Source of the DNA: Varanus komodoensis
Taxonomy: Eukaryota > Chordata > Lepidosauria > Squamata > Varanidae
NCBI RefSeq assembly: GCF_004798865.1
Contig: NW_025335641.1
Span: 5,139,315-5,203,314 of the forward strand
DNA: 64,000 nucleotides
Direction of reading: 5' to 3'
Numbering within the stretch: position 1 is the stretch's first letter; each line of letters starts with the position of its first letter. Under the pieces are notes generated by a model, which worked only from the letters and a program-made list of their open reading frames with translations, was not told the origin of the DNA and did no database searches. This document shows positions 23,727 to 37,201 of this stretch, piece by piece. Position numbers and translations under genes: made by a program.

Positions 23727-23811
23727 GTGCAATTTTAGACATGTCTATGAAGAAGCAAGTTTTACAGAGTTAAATGAAGCTTATGTATAAGTGGCTATAG
23801 GATTGCAGCCT
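23727..23811. mobile_element. Short MITE with GTGCAATCCTA / TAGGATTGCAGCC ends
   Basis: Runs from GTGCAATTTTAGACATGTCT to GGCTATAGGATTGCAGCC, 85 bases, the same family as 15245-15331. Middle words resemble AAGTAAGTCCCATTGAGTTC of the fresher copies I recall from squamates. Confidence 0.6.
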
Positions 23812-26800
23812 CAGTTAGTTTAATCCACTGTTATACCATGTCTGCATATCAAAAAGGGAATGCTGGCATAACGTTTTTCTCTGATTAAAAAATTAACATC
23901 AAGGTACACTCTTCCTAACAATGTTTCCGAGCAGTTTTATTCCAGAAAGAAAAGGTGGTGGTGGTATTGATGGTGGAAAAATGATAAAACATGGCATATT
24001 ATTGGCCAGAGGGGTAGTGAATGAGTTGAAGTGTGTTAAAATTAGTTCAGCTATAGTGTGTTAGTGTACACAGGAGAGGAATCTGTCTGTCCAATGCAGT
24101 CCTTCATAGTTGGTACCATCTGCTCTTTACAGGCACAAGATTTGTCATTTTTCTTTCATAAAAGCTTATAAAAGCTTGTATTGATCGAGTAGTAGAGTGG
24201 GTAGGAATTGTTATTGAAGTATGAATGTATCCTGGGATGAACATGTTGTGGTTGTAATAGAACAGTTCAGGTGGTTTATAATGTTTCATATCAGCTGCTT
24301 AGTTGGTGCTTATGCTGGCAGAGAAGAATGAGCATTAATGTTGTGCACCATTTTAACACTTTAAGATTGTGCATTATTTTCAAATTGCCTTCATGCAAAT
24401 TCTGAAGTAATGAGTTCATCAACTATTCTCTTCTGAAAATGAGGGCTGATATTTTATTGCAAACTAAAGTCTGTTTTATAAGTGGAAAGAAAGGAAAAGT
24501 TCTGAGTAGCAAGTGCAAGCATACTTTTCAAGTTATACTTGTCTTTCTGCCATTGTGCAGGTGGGGTTTTTTTTTTTTTTTGGCAACTTTATAATTGGAC
24601 AGTTAGCCTTTAGTTTGGATACCAGTCTTTTAAATATCTCATGCCTCCTAAAGGAAATCTTAGAAAAACCACTAGGTGGGAACCTGGTGGCCCCTGGGTT
24701 TGCAACTTTTAGGAGATAAGTTTTCCTGAATTGGTGTAGTGGGAAGTTGTTATTTATTTATTAAATTTATTAAAACATTTAATATTGTTAAGGGTCAATA
24801 CTATGTTTAGATAGTTTCAGGATGTGTTAAAGCAAGTCTGCTGGAGAAGTCTAATGAGAAGTGGATGGCCATGTAATGAATATGTAGATTGTTGAAACCA
24901 TGGGTGATTTGGAATGCAAGCGAGCTGCCTCCTCACCTCTTCCACTTTGGTAAACAACCCAGAAATGCCTCATTCCTGTGTATGCTTGTTCGTGACCATG
25001 CCTAGGTGCCACTGGAGGGCAGGATGGAGTATCATCCAGCACCTGATCCAAAACCACCTCTGTAGCTCTGCCTCAGTGGTTATGAATTTGAGATGATGAC
25101 ATAAACATCACTAATATATTTGTCAAGGTGATTGGCCCAATAGAGAGAGTGGCTAAGAATGTAATAATACTGATCAAGTTTTATTATGGAATATAGTTCA
25201 ACTTTAATATCAGAACAGACAGAATTTCAAGACAGAATATAGCTAAATATTGCTATACACTACTTTTTAAAAAAGTGTTGCTGGAAAAATCTAGTTCTGT
25301 GACTTTTACTACACCCATATGTCTTAATGTAATACCATGCTTTTAATAATGAATACTATACAAATTTCTGCTTGGTTACTCTACCAACATTGGTATTTTT
25401 TCTGATACACCATCCCCAAATTTAATTGCTACCTGTGATGAAAATGTTGGTTCAAGCAAGAGTCATTTATGAAAGCAGCATCTCTGGCAAACAGAATTGT
25501 GAAGTTTCTAGCTCTGCATCAAGCCAACTCTTTTGTCAGTAGTTAATACTTAGACAAATATAAAATCAATGCTTTTTACCTTCTAAGTGATGAATAGGAT
25601 TCATTTGGCTTTAATTCACAAAACACATTGGAATGGCTTGCCATTGATTGTCCCATCTTCTTCAGTATTGATTCGGATGTGTTATGGCAGGTGAAAAGAG
25701 CCTTAAGTGTTTCTGCCAATGGAGAATTTACAAAATGAAAAGTAAGTTAGAATGGCAGCCAAAACAAGCATAACTTTTTTCTACTGTTGGTGGCTCTAAA
25801 CTGTTCAGTTTGAGTTAAGAGTTTATGGCTGCTATGAGAGTGAGTAAAGATGTTCATTTCAAGTACTATTTAAATACAAATGTTGCTGTGTTCTTGTGCA
25901 TCCTTTTATTTCAGGTCCCATATATTTACCAGTCATTAAGTTGTCTAATAACAAAGATTGCTGCAAATAATTTGTATTCCTTATGAAACACAAGTCCCTG
26001 AACTGTCCGTTCTGTCTCTCTATTTTCAGTGAAGTAGAGGGATTTTGTGGGAAGGGGGGAGCTGTGGGGGTGCTTCCAAAACATCACTGGATCCACATAA
26101 ATCTAGATCCAAAACATTATTTTTTGTTTATCTGTTTTTGAAGGTTATGGTTGTCTTCATAGGTTTTCCATTAAACCTTGAACTATCTGGATTAAATTTA
26201 GGAGATTGAAAGCTTTTTCTGGAACATAGGCTGTTTCTTACTAAACACATATTTAGTGGGCTGTCACCAAAAACTTCAAATTTTTTGGCTGTTTTGTCCT
26301 GTTACGTGATGGAAAGATGCATGTGATAGTTGGCCACTGTGTGAACAGAATGCTGGGCTTGTTTGATACAGCATGCCTCTCTTGAGGTTCTTGGTGATGG
26401 ATGTATTTTTGTGGAGAAGTTCTGAACTTTTTACTGTGTCTGTGTGCATTTAACATATGTGAAAATGTTACAGCTCTGCAGCTCTGCTCAGTGCTTCTGT
26501 GTTTCCAAACGCTTTTTATTTACTTCTTGCTAGGGCATGTTTTTAGAACAATCTGTTTTTTCCACCTTCAGTGATACTGGATGATGTGACAAAAGACAGA
26601 AAAGATTTGTTCTAGCAAGCCTGTAGCATCCTGTATTGCTAGGTGAGAATATGCTGTCTAAAAGGAGAGTGCTGAACCAGTTTAGTGAACATTAACAAGT
26701 GAATATTGTTTGATCAAACTGCTAGAATAATTGTTAGGTGATAGCTTCTTGTGCTATGTCTTGTGCATTTCACAATGCACTATTTCCTTTTGCCGTCAAA

Positions 26801-28759
26801 ATTGGTCACTGAACAACCTGCTGCTCTTTGTTTCATAGTGTTCTACTTCACTTTGTTATATCATTGCCTCACCTAATTTCATTCTACAACTTACTTAATA
26901 TTGCATGCTATCCTATTTTGAAGTATGTGTGAGTTAGCTGTTTCATAAACATTAAGCATGTTGGTATATCTCTGAAAAGATATAACTAGGTGTGTCAAGA
27001 AGTCAGCCTACTTTGACATTGACTTAATTGGTGCAGCCAGAATATTACCATTATAGTATTGTGGCAATATTTGCACAGGTCTAGAGAGTATAACATCACC
27101 AAGTGTTAATAAAAGCGAAGGTATGTAACTTCGCTGGTAAAATATATACATAATTCTAGAAAAAGCTGCTTATATTGATCCATTTTTCTCCTTTTTAATT
27201 TTGGTCTGCAGAGTTCATATGATCAGTGCAAATTAAACAAGGCTTGTTTAAGTTCTGGCTTGTGTGAAGTGCTATTTGCCTAATTATATTTTGGGTCCAG
27301 TTTACTGTGTCATTTGAATCTGGCTGGCATGGCTTCCCTGAGAAGGTAGCAATCCCCAGATTACCTATGGCCTGTTTGAATATTTGCGGATAATTTCCAC
27401 CTCAGAATACCATGCCGCCTTAGTGCAGATGACAAAGCAAGTTGTGCCTGGGTGATAACTATGGAAATGGTGCCCAGGATACACCATGGCTTAAATAAAC
27501 CCCCTTAGCTTGTTTAAGCAATAGCAGTTGTGTGTACCTGGCCATTAACTTACATATACTTCTATTGGTTCCTTGAAAACATACAGATTAAGAACTATGG
27601 AATTGCAGTTTGTCATACTTGAGAAAATAACCTTAAATTTAACACATAACCCATTTGAAGTGGGAATGTCCTTTACAATGTTTTCTTTCCATCTTGGAAA
27701 GTCTAGCTCTGTGGTTCGCATACTCTTTTGACTTATAACATTTGCAAATGGCTTGGGGTCTTGGTAGATCATCTAAGAAACATTTTTCATTCTATAAATA
27801 AAAGTATATGTGTCATTTTAATGTTTATTTTCTCTAGCATTAATAGTACTTAAAAACCAGCATCATTAAAATCATGGACATTTCATGGGAAATGGTTGGA
27901 GAAACCTAGTCGCGGCTTTTTGGAGGGGGAGTCTATTATAGTAAATGAACTATTTCATGTTCACATGCCAAATGAAGATAGAGTATCTTCAGTTATAATA
28001 TAAATGAGTTTGCAAGACATTTTGAATAATAAAGTTCATTGAAATTCTTTAAGACCTGGGTTTTTTTTTATCAGAGGGATTGCCTGTGCTAATATAACTC
28101 TGAATATGCTAATCCATTTAGGTTCTTCCTATTAGAAACAGATTTTGAGATAGCATGGAATTTGAAAAGGTACCAAATATTGAAGTGTAAATTACTACTG
28201 CATCCAAGAATTCAACTCCAGTTTGCTATGCAAATACATTTAGAAGGCATTTGGCATGCTATCTATCCAGATGGCATTTAGAAGTATGAACACTAATTAG
28301 GGATGATGGAATATAAAGAGAAAGAAATGAATTCACTATTGTCTGAAAATTAGTTGAATTTACTAGTTTATAAAGAGGATGATAACTGACTAGCTTGAAA
28401 CTTATGGGTGCACTTCTAAATTGTTAAAGTTGGTAATTGAAATGCCTCCGTAACATAGAGTATTTTAGGTTGTTCTGGCTAATGGGCAGGATAGAAAACT
28501 AATAAAATAAATAAAAACCCTCTTTGATTTGCTTTCCTATGTCTAGTGCTAGTGATATATTTTTTAAAAATCTCACTGAAAATCTCACAGGGCCTCTTGT
28601 CTGTCTAAATGATATGATACTGACATCTTCTGAAATTGTTGTTTACCTCTTCTCAAAAAAGGGTTTATTTTCAAGTTGGAGCTCTACTTGTTGGACTAGA
28701 GGACTTTTGAAAGCACTTTTGGGCCCTGTTTTAGGCAACAAAGACTTAAACAGTCAGGA

Positions 28760-29262
28760 AGCTCCGGGCCCAATTCAAGGTGTTGGTTATGACCTATAAA
28801 GCCCTAAACGGCTTGGGACCTGGATATCTAAAGGAATGCTTGAGCCCATATATGCCCTCCCGCCCCTTGAGATCAGCAACGGATGCCCTTCTCCGGGAAC
28901 CCTCTGTGAATGATATTGGGAGGGTGAGTACCCGGAGGAGGGCTTTCTCTGCAGTGGCGCCCCACCTATGGAATGCGCTCCCCAGAGTGGTCTGCCTGGC
29001 GCCGTCGTTATTTGTTTTTCAGCGCCAGACTAAGACCTTTTTATTTAAAACTTATTTTAATTGCTAAATTATTGTATTAATTAGGATTTACAAATTTTTA
29101 CCTGAGAATGCACCGGGGGTTTTTAAATGTTGTTTTTTTTCTTTTAAATTGTTATATTATTATTATTTATGTATGTTTTTATGTATTCTTTGTGAGCCGC
29201 CCCGAGGCTTTGTTGCGATGGGGGTGGCATAGAAATGTTTTAGATAAATAAATAAATAATGA
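28760..29262 (+). mobile_element. CR1/L3-like LINE, 5'-truncated 3' end
   Basis: An open frame at 28780-29067 gives YKALNGLGPGYLKECL, LRSATDALLREPSV and RRAFSAVAPHLWNALPR, the C-terminal end of the CR1/L3 reverse-transcriptase ORF. It closes at TAA after FKTYFNC. A 3' untranslated region follows, with GAGCCGCCCCGAGGCTTTGT, GGCATAGAAATG and an AAATAAATAAATAAAT tail. The 95-codon frame is intact, so this is one of the younger CR1-like copies here. Confidence 0.92.
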
Positions 29263-29930
29263 TGGATACACTATGAAAATTCTACCAAGCTTTTACACAC
29301 AAAGGATTGGTAATGGAGAGAGAAAAATGGTTGGCACAGAAATACAATAGTAAATCTACTGTTTATATTTCAAAATAGTTTAAAGTATGGGGAGAAAACT
29401 CTCACACTTCTCTTCCAATTAGATCCAGTACTAATCTGGGCCATTGTGATTTTTTAATTCAGCGGAGTGAATTACGTAAAGATATATGGGAGATATAATA
29501 GCATTGGAAGAAAACCTTAAATTTTCTCCAGAAGTGAAACAAGTTTGGGGTAAATTAATCCCTCGGGAGCCCAACTTTATATCAGCTGGATTAGATCAAG
29601 ACAGATGAGAAAGATTTGCTGTCGAGTATCATACATTACCTAATAAGGAACAATATTATGTACAAGTTACAAAAGTTACCATCTTTTGAGGAAGCTTTTT
29701 AATGAGCTTTCCGGTACCTGATTATTTTCAGTTAATACTACCTATGTATTTAGGGAGGCATTGACTTTTAAAATAAAAAGTTACATTATCTATTCCAGAG
29801 GCAATGTAGATAATTTCAAGATAACTGCACTTCACAGTACTTAGAATACTTTTACATTTCTTCAAGGATTTCAGAAATGACAGCTGAGTTAAATTTAACA
29901 GTATTATCTCCATAACCTTCATTATTACTG

Positions 29931-30100
29931 AGAGCCAGTCATGGCTAAAGTGTTGGCCATAGGACCTGGGAGGTTTGGGTTCTTATCCCCACTTGGCCAG
30001 TGAAGCATACTAGGTGACTTTGGACCAGTCAGTGATTCTCAGGTTGCTTAATATCACAGAGTGGTTGTGAAGATAATATACAGAGAAGGGGAACCTGCAC
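29931..30100 (+). mobile_element. tRNA-derived SINE (squamate type)
   Basis: The A-box-like TGGCTAAAGTG (29942-29952) and B-box-like GGGTTCTTATCC (29977-29988) are followed by CCACTTGGCCAGTGAAGCAT, GTGACTTTGGACCAGTCAGT and CACAGAGTGGTTGTGAAGAT. This order (tRNA head, then 'gtgaccttgggccagtcac', then 'cacagggttgttgtgagg') matches a tRNA-derived SINE common in squamates. An antisense relative lies at 60860-61115. The 3' tail is degraded. Confidence 0.85.
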
Positions 30101-30487
30101 CCCCTCCCCATATGACCTCCCACATGATTCCAGTAGGCATAGGAAGTCTGCTGATGGGAAGCAGAACTGTAATGAAAATGGCCTCTCCTCTTCCATTAGC
30201 AGGATTCTTTCGCTCGATCAGGAAACCCTTCCATTAATGGAAGTAAATATTCAATTGATGGAAGCTGAAATTTGCATCTAACCTAATTAATTTAGGTTAA
30301 CAGTAAATTATATCCCTGGTTAGATAGTATTGTATTTAGACGAGGTAATCCATGGGTTGTATGTTAATATGAATGAAGACAGTTTTCAGCCAAGTAGATT
30401 GGCTTAGCTTGGTTGTGGATTATAGCAATCCTTACTTTGTTCTTGAAGACACAGAAAAATGAATTTCTGCAGGAGTATTTGGACCTG

Positions 30488-30529
<42 letters not shown>
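30488..30529. repeat. (TATC)n microsatellite
   Basis: About ten uninterrupted ATCT units. Likely polymorphic. Confidence 0.97.
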
Positions 30530-31014
30530 TGCAAAACACAACTTTAGCAATGCCTCTGAAGTTGATTTCTGTTGTTGGGAATCCTCATGGTAATAGTTTT
30601 AGATTGAGTGTGTGCCAATAATTGAAACAGCTGCTTTGCTCTGCATTTATATTTAAATGAGAGAAAGTGATCTGTGTTGAATTTTAAACATTGTTACCAT
30701 GGTAAAACAATTCACTGCCTTGTGTAGATCATCCTCAGCAAGGCAGTACATTGCATTGTCTCCTAACTATAGGAAGCTTAAACATTTTGATTTGGGATGC
30801 TTTCTCTTAGGAAAATGCTTAATGGCAGCCATGTTCAAATTTGTGATCTTTCCCTCACTCTTTGAGTTTCATGCATATTTAATTGGAGTGGCATTTCATA
30901 ATGAAAACTTACAGAAGGGAATTCATATGTGCATAAAACCTAATTCTGGTGGTGTATTCAAGGTGACCGATAGTCTAGTCTTCATATAAAGTATGAGGCA
31001 TGTAGACCTCACTT

Positions 31015-31115
31015 GCTTTTATTATTATTTTTAATAATATTATTATCTTTCCTTCATTATTATTCATTTATTATTTTTATTTATTAATTCCTTTATTATT
31101 ATTATCTTTCCTTCA
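31015..31115. repeat. ATT-rich low-complexity tract
   Basis: Repeated ATTATT and TTTATT with two copies of TATTATCTTTCCTTCATT about 60 bases apart. This looks like local duplication within a simple-sequence tract. Confidence 0.8.
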
Positions 31116-31874
31116 TTTCAAATATCAGAAGCCTTAAGTCATATGGGAGGAGCAAATTCTTGAATTGACTCTTCCATGCTGATGTTGCCCCAGGGGCTAA
31201 TCTGGCTAACAATATAGTACAAATAGGATATGAAAGGTAATTAACTTTTGGAATAATGTACATGGTTATATATTACTATTTACTTAAAGCTGTTTTACAC
31301 AGCCCTTCAGCCAAGTTCCCAGAGCATCTTGCACATAAATAGAATCAAAACAGCCCCCGCTGTGTGGCTTTCAGATGACCCAGAAGGAAAAATGGTTAAT
31401 AAAAAAAGGAAAAACACAAGCTTAGGCCTGCATTCTTAAAGTTAAATAAAGTACATGTAATGACTAGCTGGAAGGAAAACATTTCAGGAGAGTAAATGCC
31501 AATGGATCTCTCAGCAGAGTAAGTTCAATGTCTGTGTTACCCTTCTCTTTCTCTGCTACCACACTTTTGAAAGAACTGGATTCAGTGAAATCCTAGTATA
31601 AGTAGTGATTCTACTCACTCCTCCTGTTCCTGTTTCTTTTTTTCCAGAGGACCATTGGACCATTTTGATTAGTAATTGATAGGCTGTTGCAGGGAAGGTT
31701 TGGAAAGTCTCCTTTTTTTGCAAGCGGAAGCCTGCTTATAATTGTTAAGATCAAAGCCAGTAGTTACCACCTTTAAATCAAGATCAGTAGTTTAATAAAA
31801 CTTCAAGCTGATGCAGAGAAAGATTTGAGGTGAAAATATTTCTGCTCATCTGTATAGAGTGAGAAGTAATAGAG

Positions 31875-32362
31875 CAGGTCAATTAAAATGATCAGGGGTT
31901 GGAGTATCTCCCCTATGAGGAGAGGCTGTAACAACTGGGGCTTATTCAGCTTGGAAAAAATAAGGGGAAATATGTTAAAGGTTTAAAATTGTACATGGAA
32001 TAAGGAGACATATTTCTATCTCTACCGTAGCTCTTGAACCCGGGAACATCCTATGAACCTGATTGTGCGAAGATTTAGGACAAATAAGAGGAAGTACTTC
32101 ACACAATGTATATTTAACTATGGAACTCACTGCCATGGGAAGTGCTGCTGGCCACCCATCAGATTAATGGAAGAAGAGACTGCTAGCATTACTGGCTAAT
32201 TGCTATCTCCTTCACCAGAGGGAGCATGCCTGCATACACCAGTTGCTGAGGAGGTTGGGCAGGCAGAGGTCTTGCATTCATCCTGTGGGTAGCTGGTTTG
32301 CCACTGCATGTACAGAATGCTGGACTTGGATCCAGCATGACTTTTCTTATGTTCTTAAATGT
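31875..32362 (+). mobile_element. Classical CR1 3' end
   Basis: The sequence AAAATGATCAGGGGTTGGAG, CTATGAGGAGAGGCTGTAAC, GGGGCTTATTCAGCTTGGA, then GAGGAAGTACTTCACACA, ending GGACTTGGATCCAGCATGAC and TTCTTATGTTCTTA. This is the layout I know from the 3' region of bird and reptile CR1, including the 8-bp 'ttcttatg' end repeat. It is a different lineage from the AAAT-tailed copies in this window. It is well worn, with no open frame. Confidence 0.85.
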
Positions 32363-32821
32363 GTTCAAATGAATTCAAATACTGTCTTTAAATAGATACA
32401 TCTATTCAAAACTTAAGAATCTAGATAGTTTGATATTACATATTTTAAGTAGTTGTGCCATTTAATCAAAAGCACAATATATTGTCAGAGGACAGGTACA
32501 TTGGTTTATCCAATAATGGCCTTCTGACAGCAGAGGAGAAGCTGCTGTTGACTGCATTTCCCCTCCTTTCTGCAGTCTTCCCAGTTTGCCCAGAATGTTG
32601 GAGGACTGTTAGAGAGATGGAAGCATGAGTTGGAAGAATACCTGTTGACTCAATGGAAGCCGGCTTGCATAATGTTGGATTTAGCACCTTCTGTCATAAG
32701 GTATACATAATTTTATACTTTGACATGTGTGTATGAGTTTATATAAACACTTATGTTTGCACTTTATCATACCTTCCATGGCAATGGAGGTTAGGAAAAA
32801 AATATGTATATTGGCAACTTT

Positions 32822-33180
32822 ATTATTTATTAGGGGTATTTCTAACCTGTCCAATTACTGTACCTCTCTGGATGGCTTACAATAAATGACCCAATAAATG
32901 CATCATAATACATACATAATAACCCACAACTGAGGATAAAAACATAAAATATTTAAAATACTGGGTAAATAAAAATGTCTTGACCTGGCACTGAAAAGCA
33001 TATGATGTTGGTGCGAGGTGAACCTCTCTGGGGAGCGCATTCCATAGCTGGGCGCCACCACAGAGAAAGCCCTCCTCCTAGTGTTCTCTCTCCTGACCTC
33101 CTTCAAGGAGGGTTCCCGGAGCAGGGCCTCTGCTACAGATCTTAAGTGTGGGAGGGCATATAGGGAAAAAGACTTTGTGT
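32822..33180 (-). mobile_element. CR1/L3-like LINE 3' fragment
   Basis: Antisense tail and coding end: CTCTCTGGATGGCTTACAAT, AAAAATGTCTTGACCTGGCA, GAACCTCTCTGGGGAGCGC, GGGCGCCACCACAGAGAAAG. The minus strand encodes LRSVAEALLREPSLKEVRR followed by RRAFSVVAP. It belongs with the 3' ends at 16896 and 8254 and stops abruptly after about 33180 (5' truncation). Confidence 0.9.
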
Positions 33181-33992
33181 GGAAATAAAGGCCCAAGTTG
33201 ATTTTGTAGCATCAGGGAAATAGAATAAAAATGTATTTTTGTAAGAATAACTTAATCTTTGTCTTGCTGTTTTTAATAACTTGAAATAATGCAACTATTT
33301 TTCATTTTTCCTTTAATTCTGTAGAAGTCTAGAACTGCAATAAAACAAATTTTCAAGTTCAGTCTTTGCATATGTGTATCATTTTCTTCAATCTGGCATA
33401 TGTATTATGCCAGTTTTGTCCAATGATTAAAAAATCAAAATTGAGCCCACACACATGTGAATTCTTCACAAGAACACCCTTTGGATATACTGGAACACAA
33501 CAGCATTATAAAGAGATGTGCTATAATTTATGGGCAGCCTGTCTAGTAAAGCTTGCTTGATCTATGGTATTATGAATAATATTCCAGAATAGTGAATTAG
33601 CCCAGCTTATATCTCATTCTTGCAGCACAAGCATAATATTAGACCAGTTATTTTCAGGTTGTTGAACTATTATATTTCAGTGTTTCAAAATGTGAGGTTT
33701 CCCAGTACTCTTTTTAAAAAATTAGTAGTGGAAAATGTGGAGGAACTTGCAGCAAGGTATTCTTTGCTGTTTCTTGGGTTGTTACTACAGTGAAGATGTT
33801 CTGAAGGTAGTGTTGACAGGACAGGGTGGTTACTTGTTAGTACTTTGCTAACTGCTTGAGCCATACTCACATGTGACTGTTTACTCTTGTGGTTAGTTTA
33901 CATATTGTATAAATTGCCCATGAGAAGTGATTAACATAACAGAAGTTAAATGATGACTACCTCAGGAGAAGGCAGTTGTTCTTATATTGGTA

Positions 33993-35830
33993 TATGCCTT
34001 CAAGTTGCTTTGATGCTATGAATGAAAGACTTCCAAAATGTCTTTTGCATGAAAGATCCTCCAAGTTTAGGGATGTAACTTCTTTTATAGATACAGTTTG
34101 TCTCATATGTGATCTTCCCTTTCATCTTCTGCCTTCAATTTCCCTAACGTTGTCTTCTCCAATGACTCTAACCTTCTCATGATGTGTCCAAAATATGGCA
34201 GCCTCAGTTTTGTCCTTTTTGTTTCTAGGGAAAGCTTTGGTTTGATTTGAGCTGAGACCCATTTGTTTGTCTTTCTCTTGGTCCAGGGTGTTCAGAGCTC
34301 TCTTGCAGCACCATGTTTCGAATACATCTATTATCTTCCTGTCAGCTTTCTTCACTGTCCAGCTTTCACATCCATAGATTTAGATTGGAATAGAATAGTT
34401 GGATGATCTTGACCTTGAGTAAAATGTCCTTACAATTGATGATCTTTTCTAGATACTTCAGTGTTGCCCTTCCAAGTCTCAGTCTTCTTCAGATTTCTTG
34501 ACTGCAGTCTCCTTTTGAATTGATGACTGAGCTGAGGTATGTGAAATCTTTCACAATTTTGATTTCTTCATAACAGTGAAGCTTTGTAATTCTTCTGTGG
34601 ACATGATTGTTTTCTTGATATTCATCTCTAGTCCTGCTTTTGTACTTTCTTCTTCCACTTTCATCTGGGGTTATTTCAAGTCATTGCTGCATTCTGTCAG
34701 TAGTATGGTATCTTACAAGCATAGATGAGTATTTTTTCTGAAATTCTTTGGTGCATCCATTGGCTAGCATATCTTTGCAATATGATCTCTAACTCCTTTT
34801 CAGAATCCAACCTGGATGTTCGGCATTTCTCACTCCATGTAGGCTAGTATTCTTTGTTGTAATATTTTTGGGCAACATTTTGCTTGAGTGGGAGATTATT
34901 GCAGTGGTCCTGTGTTTGCTGAAGTCTTTCTTCTCTCCTTCTCAGGGATTGAAATATACATTAAAAGTTTCTAGTCTGTGGAGCACTGCTTTGTTTTCCA
35001 TAAGTTATATATTGGTACCATGTTTTGTTGATTTTTTTTAGTTTGAGCTTGAGTCTTTTCAATTAAGATTGGACAGTCACTACATATCCTGGTCATGTGC
35101 TGGCAGCAAGAATACATTTCCCCACCCTCTGCTTCCAGTTACTTAATCTGTTTGATTTCTGTATTGGCCATCTATGAAGTTCATGTATGCTATCATCTGA
35201 ATGTTTGCTTGCGTTTGTAATGAATAGGTTATTGGCTTCACAAAATTCTGTAAGTCATTCTTGTTCATTTCTTTTCCTACAACATTTGATGAAGTTTTGT
35301 TTCCTTCTTTTGCACTCCAGTCAACTAGGATTAGCAGGATTTGTTTTGGTGTTGTATCAATTTCCTTTTAACACCTGCATAAAAGTTTTCAGTTTCTTGT
35401 TCTTCAGCATCTGTTGTTAGAGCATTGGCTTGATTGATGGTTATGTTGATAGGGTTTCCACTAATTATGATTGATATTATTTGGTCAGATTTTGCCTTAT
35501 AACTCCTTACTGCTGACCCACTCCATTTCTTAGTTTGTCATTTCCAAAGTAAAATACTTCGTGTTTGCCTGATGGGAAATGTCCCATTCCAGTCCACTGC
35601 AGTGTGCTCAGAACAAGTAGTGTGATGTTATTCCTCCCATTTCTTGCATTATGATTTCCAGTTTGCCTTGATTCATGCTTCTCATGTTTCATGTTTCAGT
35701 TGTATGTGTTGTGCAGCATCCAGCTTCCCTTACATCTTTGTTCATGTTGAGCACTAGATTTCCTTTCAGGTTTGATCTAGTAGCATCAGTAGTGACAGCA
35801 CTACTTGTATTGTCCTTTGCTCTTCTCTAG
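33993..35830 (-). mobile_element. RTE-clade LINE (BovB relative), old, nearly 1.8 kb
   Basis: Antisense. The 3' end at 33993 reads CCTTCAAGTTGCTTTGATGC then ATGAATGAAAGACTTCC, the same 3' end as at 55680-55835 and 59355-59500 in reverse. Minus-strand pieces show DRKIIDVFETWCCKRAL near 34330 (compare BovB RIDAFELWCWRRLL). Near 35130-35180 they show GQYRNQID, and near 35520-35690 TGMGHFPSGKHEVFYFGND, which resembles the RTE apurinic endonuclease. Thus endonuclease, part of the RT and the C-terminal tail are all represented, but internal deletions shorten it from the usual 3 kb. Many frame breaks show that it is old. Confidence 0.8.
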
Positions 35831-37163
35831 TAGCTTGTAAAGTACCTTCCAACCTGGAGGGGGAGGGGCGTCTCATAATTTAATGTGCTAGTTTTTTAAA
35901 GTTGGGTTGTTGTCTTTGAGCTTATGGGAGGATAGTTATAACGATAGAACAATATGTGGCCAAACATTAGATGAACAAGGTGATGTTTATTTTGTGACTT
36001 TGTGCTTCTATGAAATTCCTCCATCAGCAGAAATATATATTGTGTGTCATGCTACATCACAGGATGGCAATCTTGTTAAGCTGTGTGTAGACATTTTCAG
36101 TATAGACTTGTCAGAAGAGTAAGAGATCTTTGTTTTGCTAGGATATTTTCTTGACCTTTTACCGGCTAAAAATTACCCATTGGAAAATACTCAGGGGAAG
36201 TGACCTTCTACTTGCCTTCTGAAAGCCAGCTTAAGGGCAGAGATTGAAGAATGTGGCAGAGGACATTTGGAAAAGTTACAACTGTGGCTATACCTGTTGA
36301 AAATGCTCTGCTTGTTGAAGAAAGTAATGTGTCTTGTTGGAATCCATTCTCTCTGTTCCAGCTTCTCTTACAAATTGGGTAGTCTTTTTGTCTCTTCTCC
36401 AAAGTACAGGCAAAGAAGGATTATTTTCGTCTTTTCTCTGTAATAGTATGAATATGATAATGATATGTGTTAGATTCAAGTAACTTTCCCATCTTTTCAT
36501 CTTGAATCAATAATACAGCACTACACATTTTAGGATAGTAGCTGCACACCCTGATTCACCTAACTGGTGCTGCTGCTAGCAAGCCCAATACTTTACTGTG
36601 TTAATTTTCTGTGTCCCTGTAGTATTAAAGCTACAAGAAGGCAAGAGAGTCAGCTGCATATTGCTGGTCCAGTGCTACTTTCAGCTGAATTGGTTTAAGG
36701 CTAGAATGTAGAGTTACATGGTTTCTAGTTAACTTGCTACTCAAGGTGCTCATCAGGGGATACTTATTACTGGTTGCCTAGGAGAGGGGCAACTGCAGAG
36801 TTAAAAGGCTGTGATTTCTTGGAATTCAAGATGAAGAGATAGGGAAGTTACTTGAATCTAACACATCAGTGCCAGAAACTACTTTATATTTTTGCTGAAC
36901 CAAGATGCATTGAAAACCATTCATTTTGAACTGGACTTTCTTGATGTTCATTTGCAGAGTTCTGTTTTCTGTAAACAAGCACTGGACTCAAACCTGAAAA
37001 ATATCAAACTAAAATTGCTAGTGGCTTGTTTTGCACATCATGTTCCAAACCTCATAGTTTAAAAATTATGGGCTATTGTGTAAATGAGGCAGCAAATTGG
37101 TGCCTATTGCCTGATCCTCCCAGTAAGAACTAAACAAACCACTTATTTAATATCACTCTGAGA

Positions 37164-37201
37164 TTGACTCTTCCTTGACTAGTTGACTCTTCCTTGACTA
37201 G
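37164..37201. repeat. Perfect 19-bp tandem duplication
   Basis: TTGACTCTTCCTTGACTAG occurs twice in direct succession (37164-37182, 37183-37201) with no mismatch. Confidence 0.95.

Noticed and set aside
27225-27545. AACAAGGCTTGTTTAAG and related words as a possible repeat
   Set aside because: Short words recur (also near 58750), but no boundaries or family could be established.
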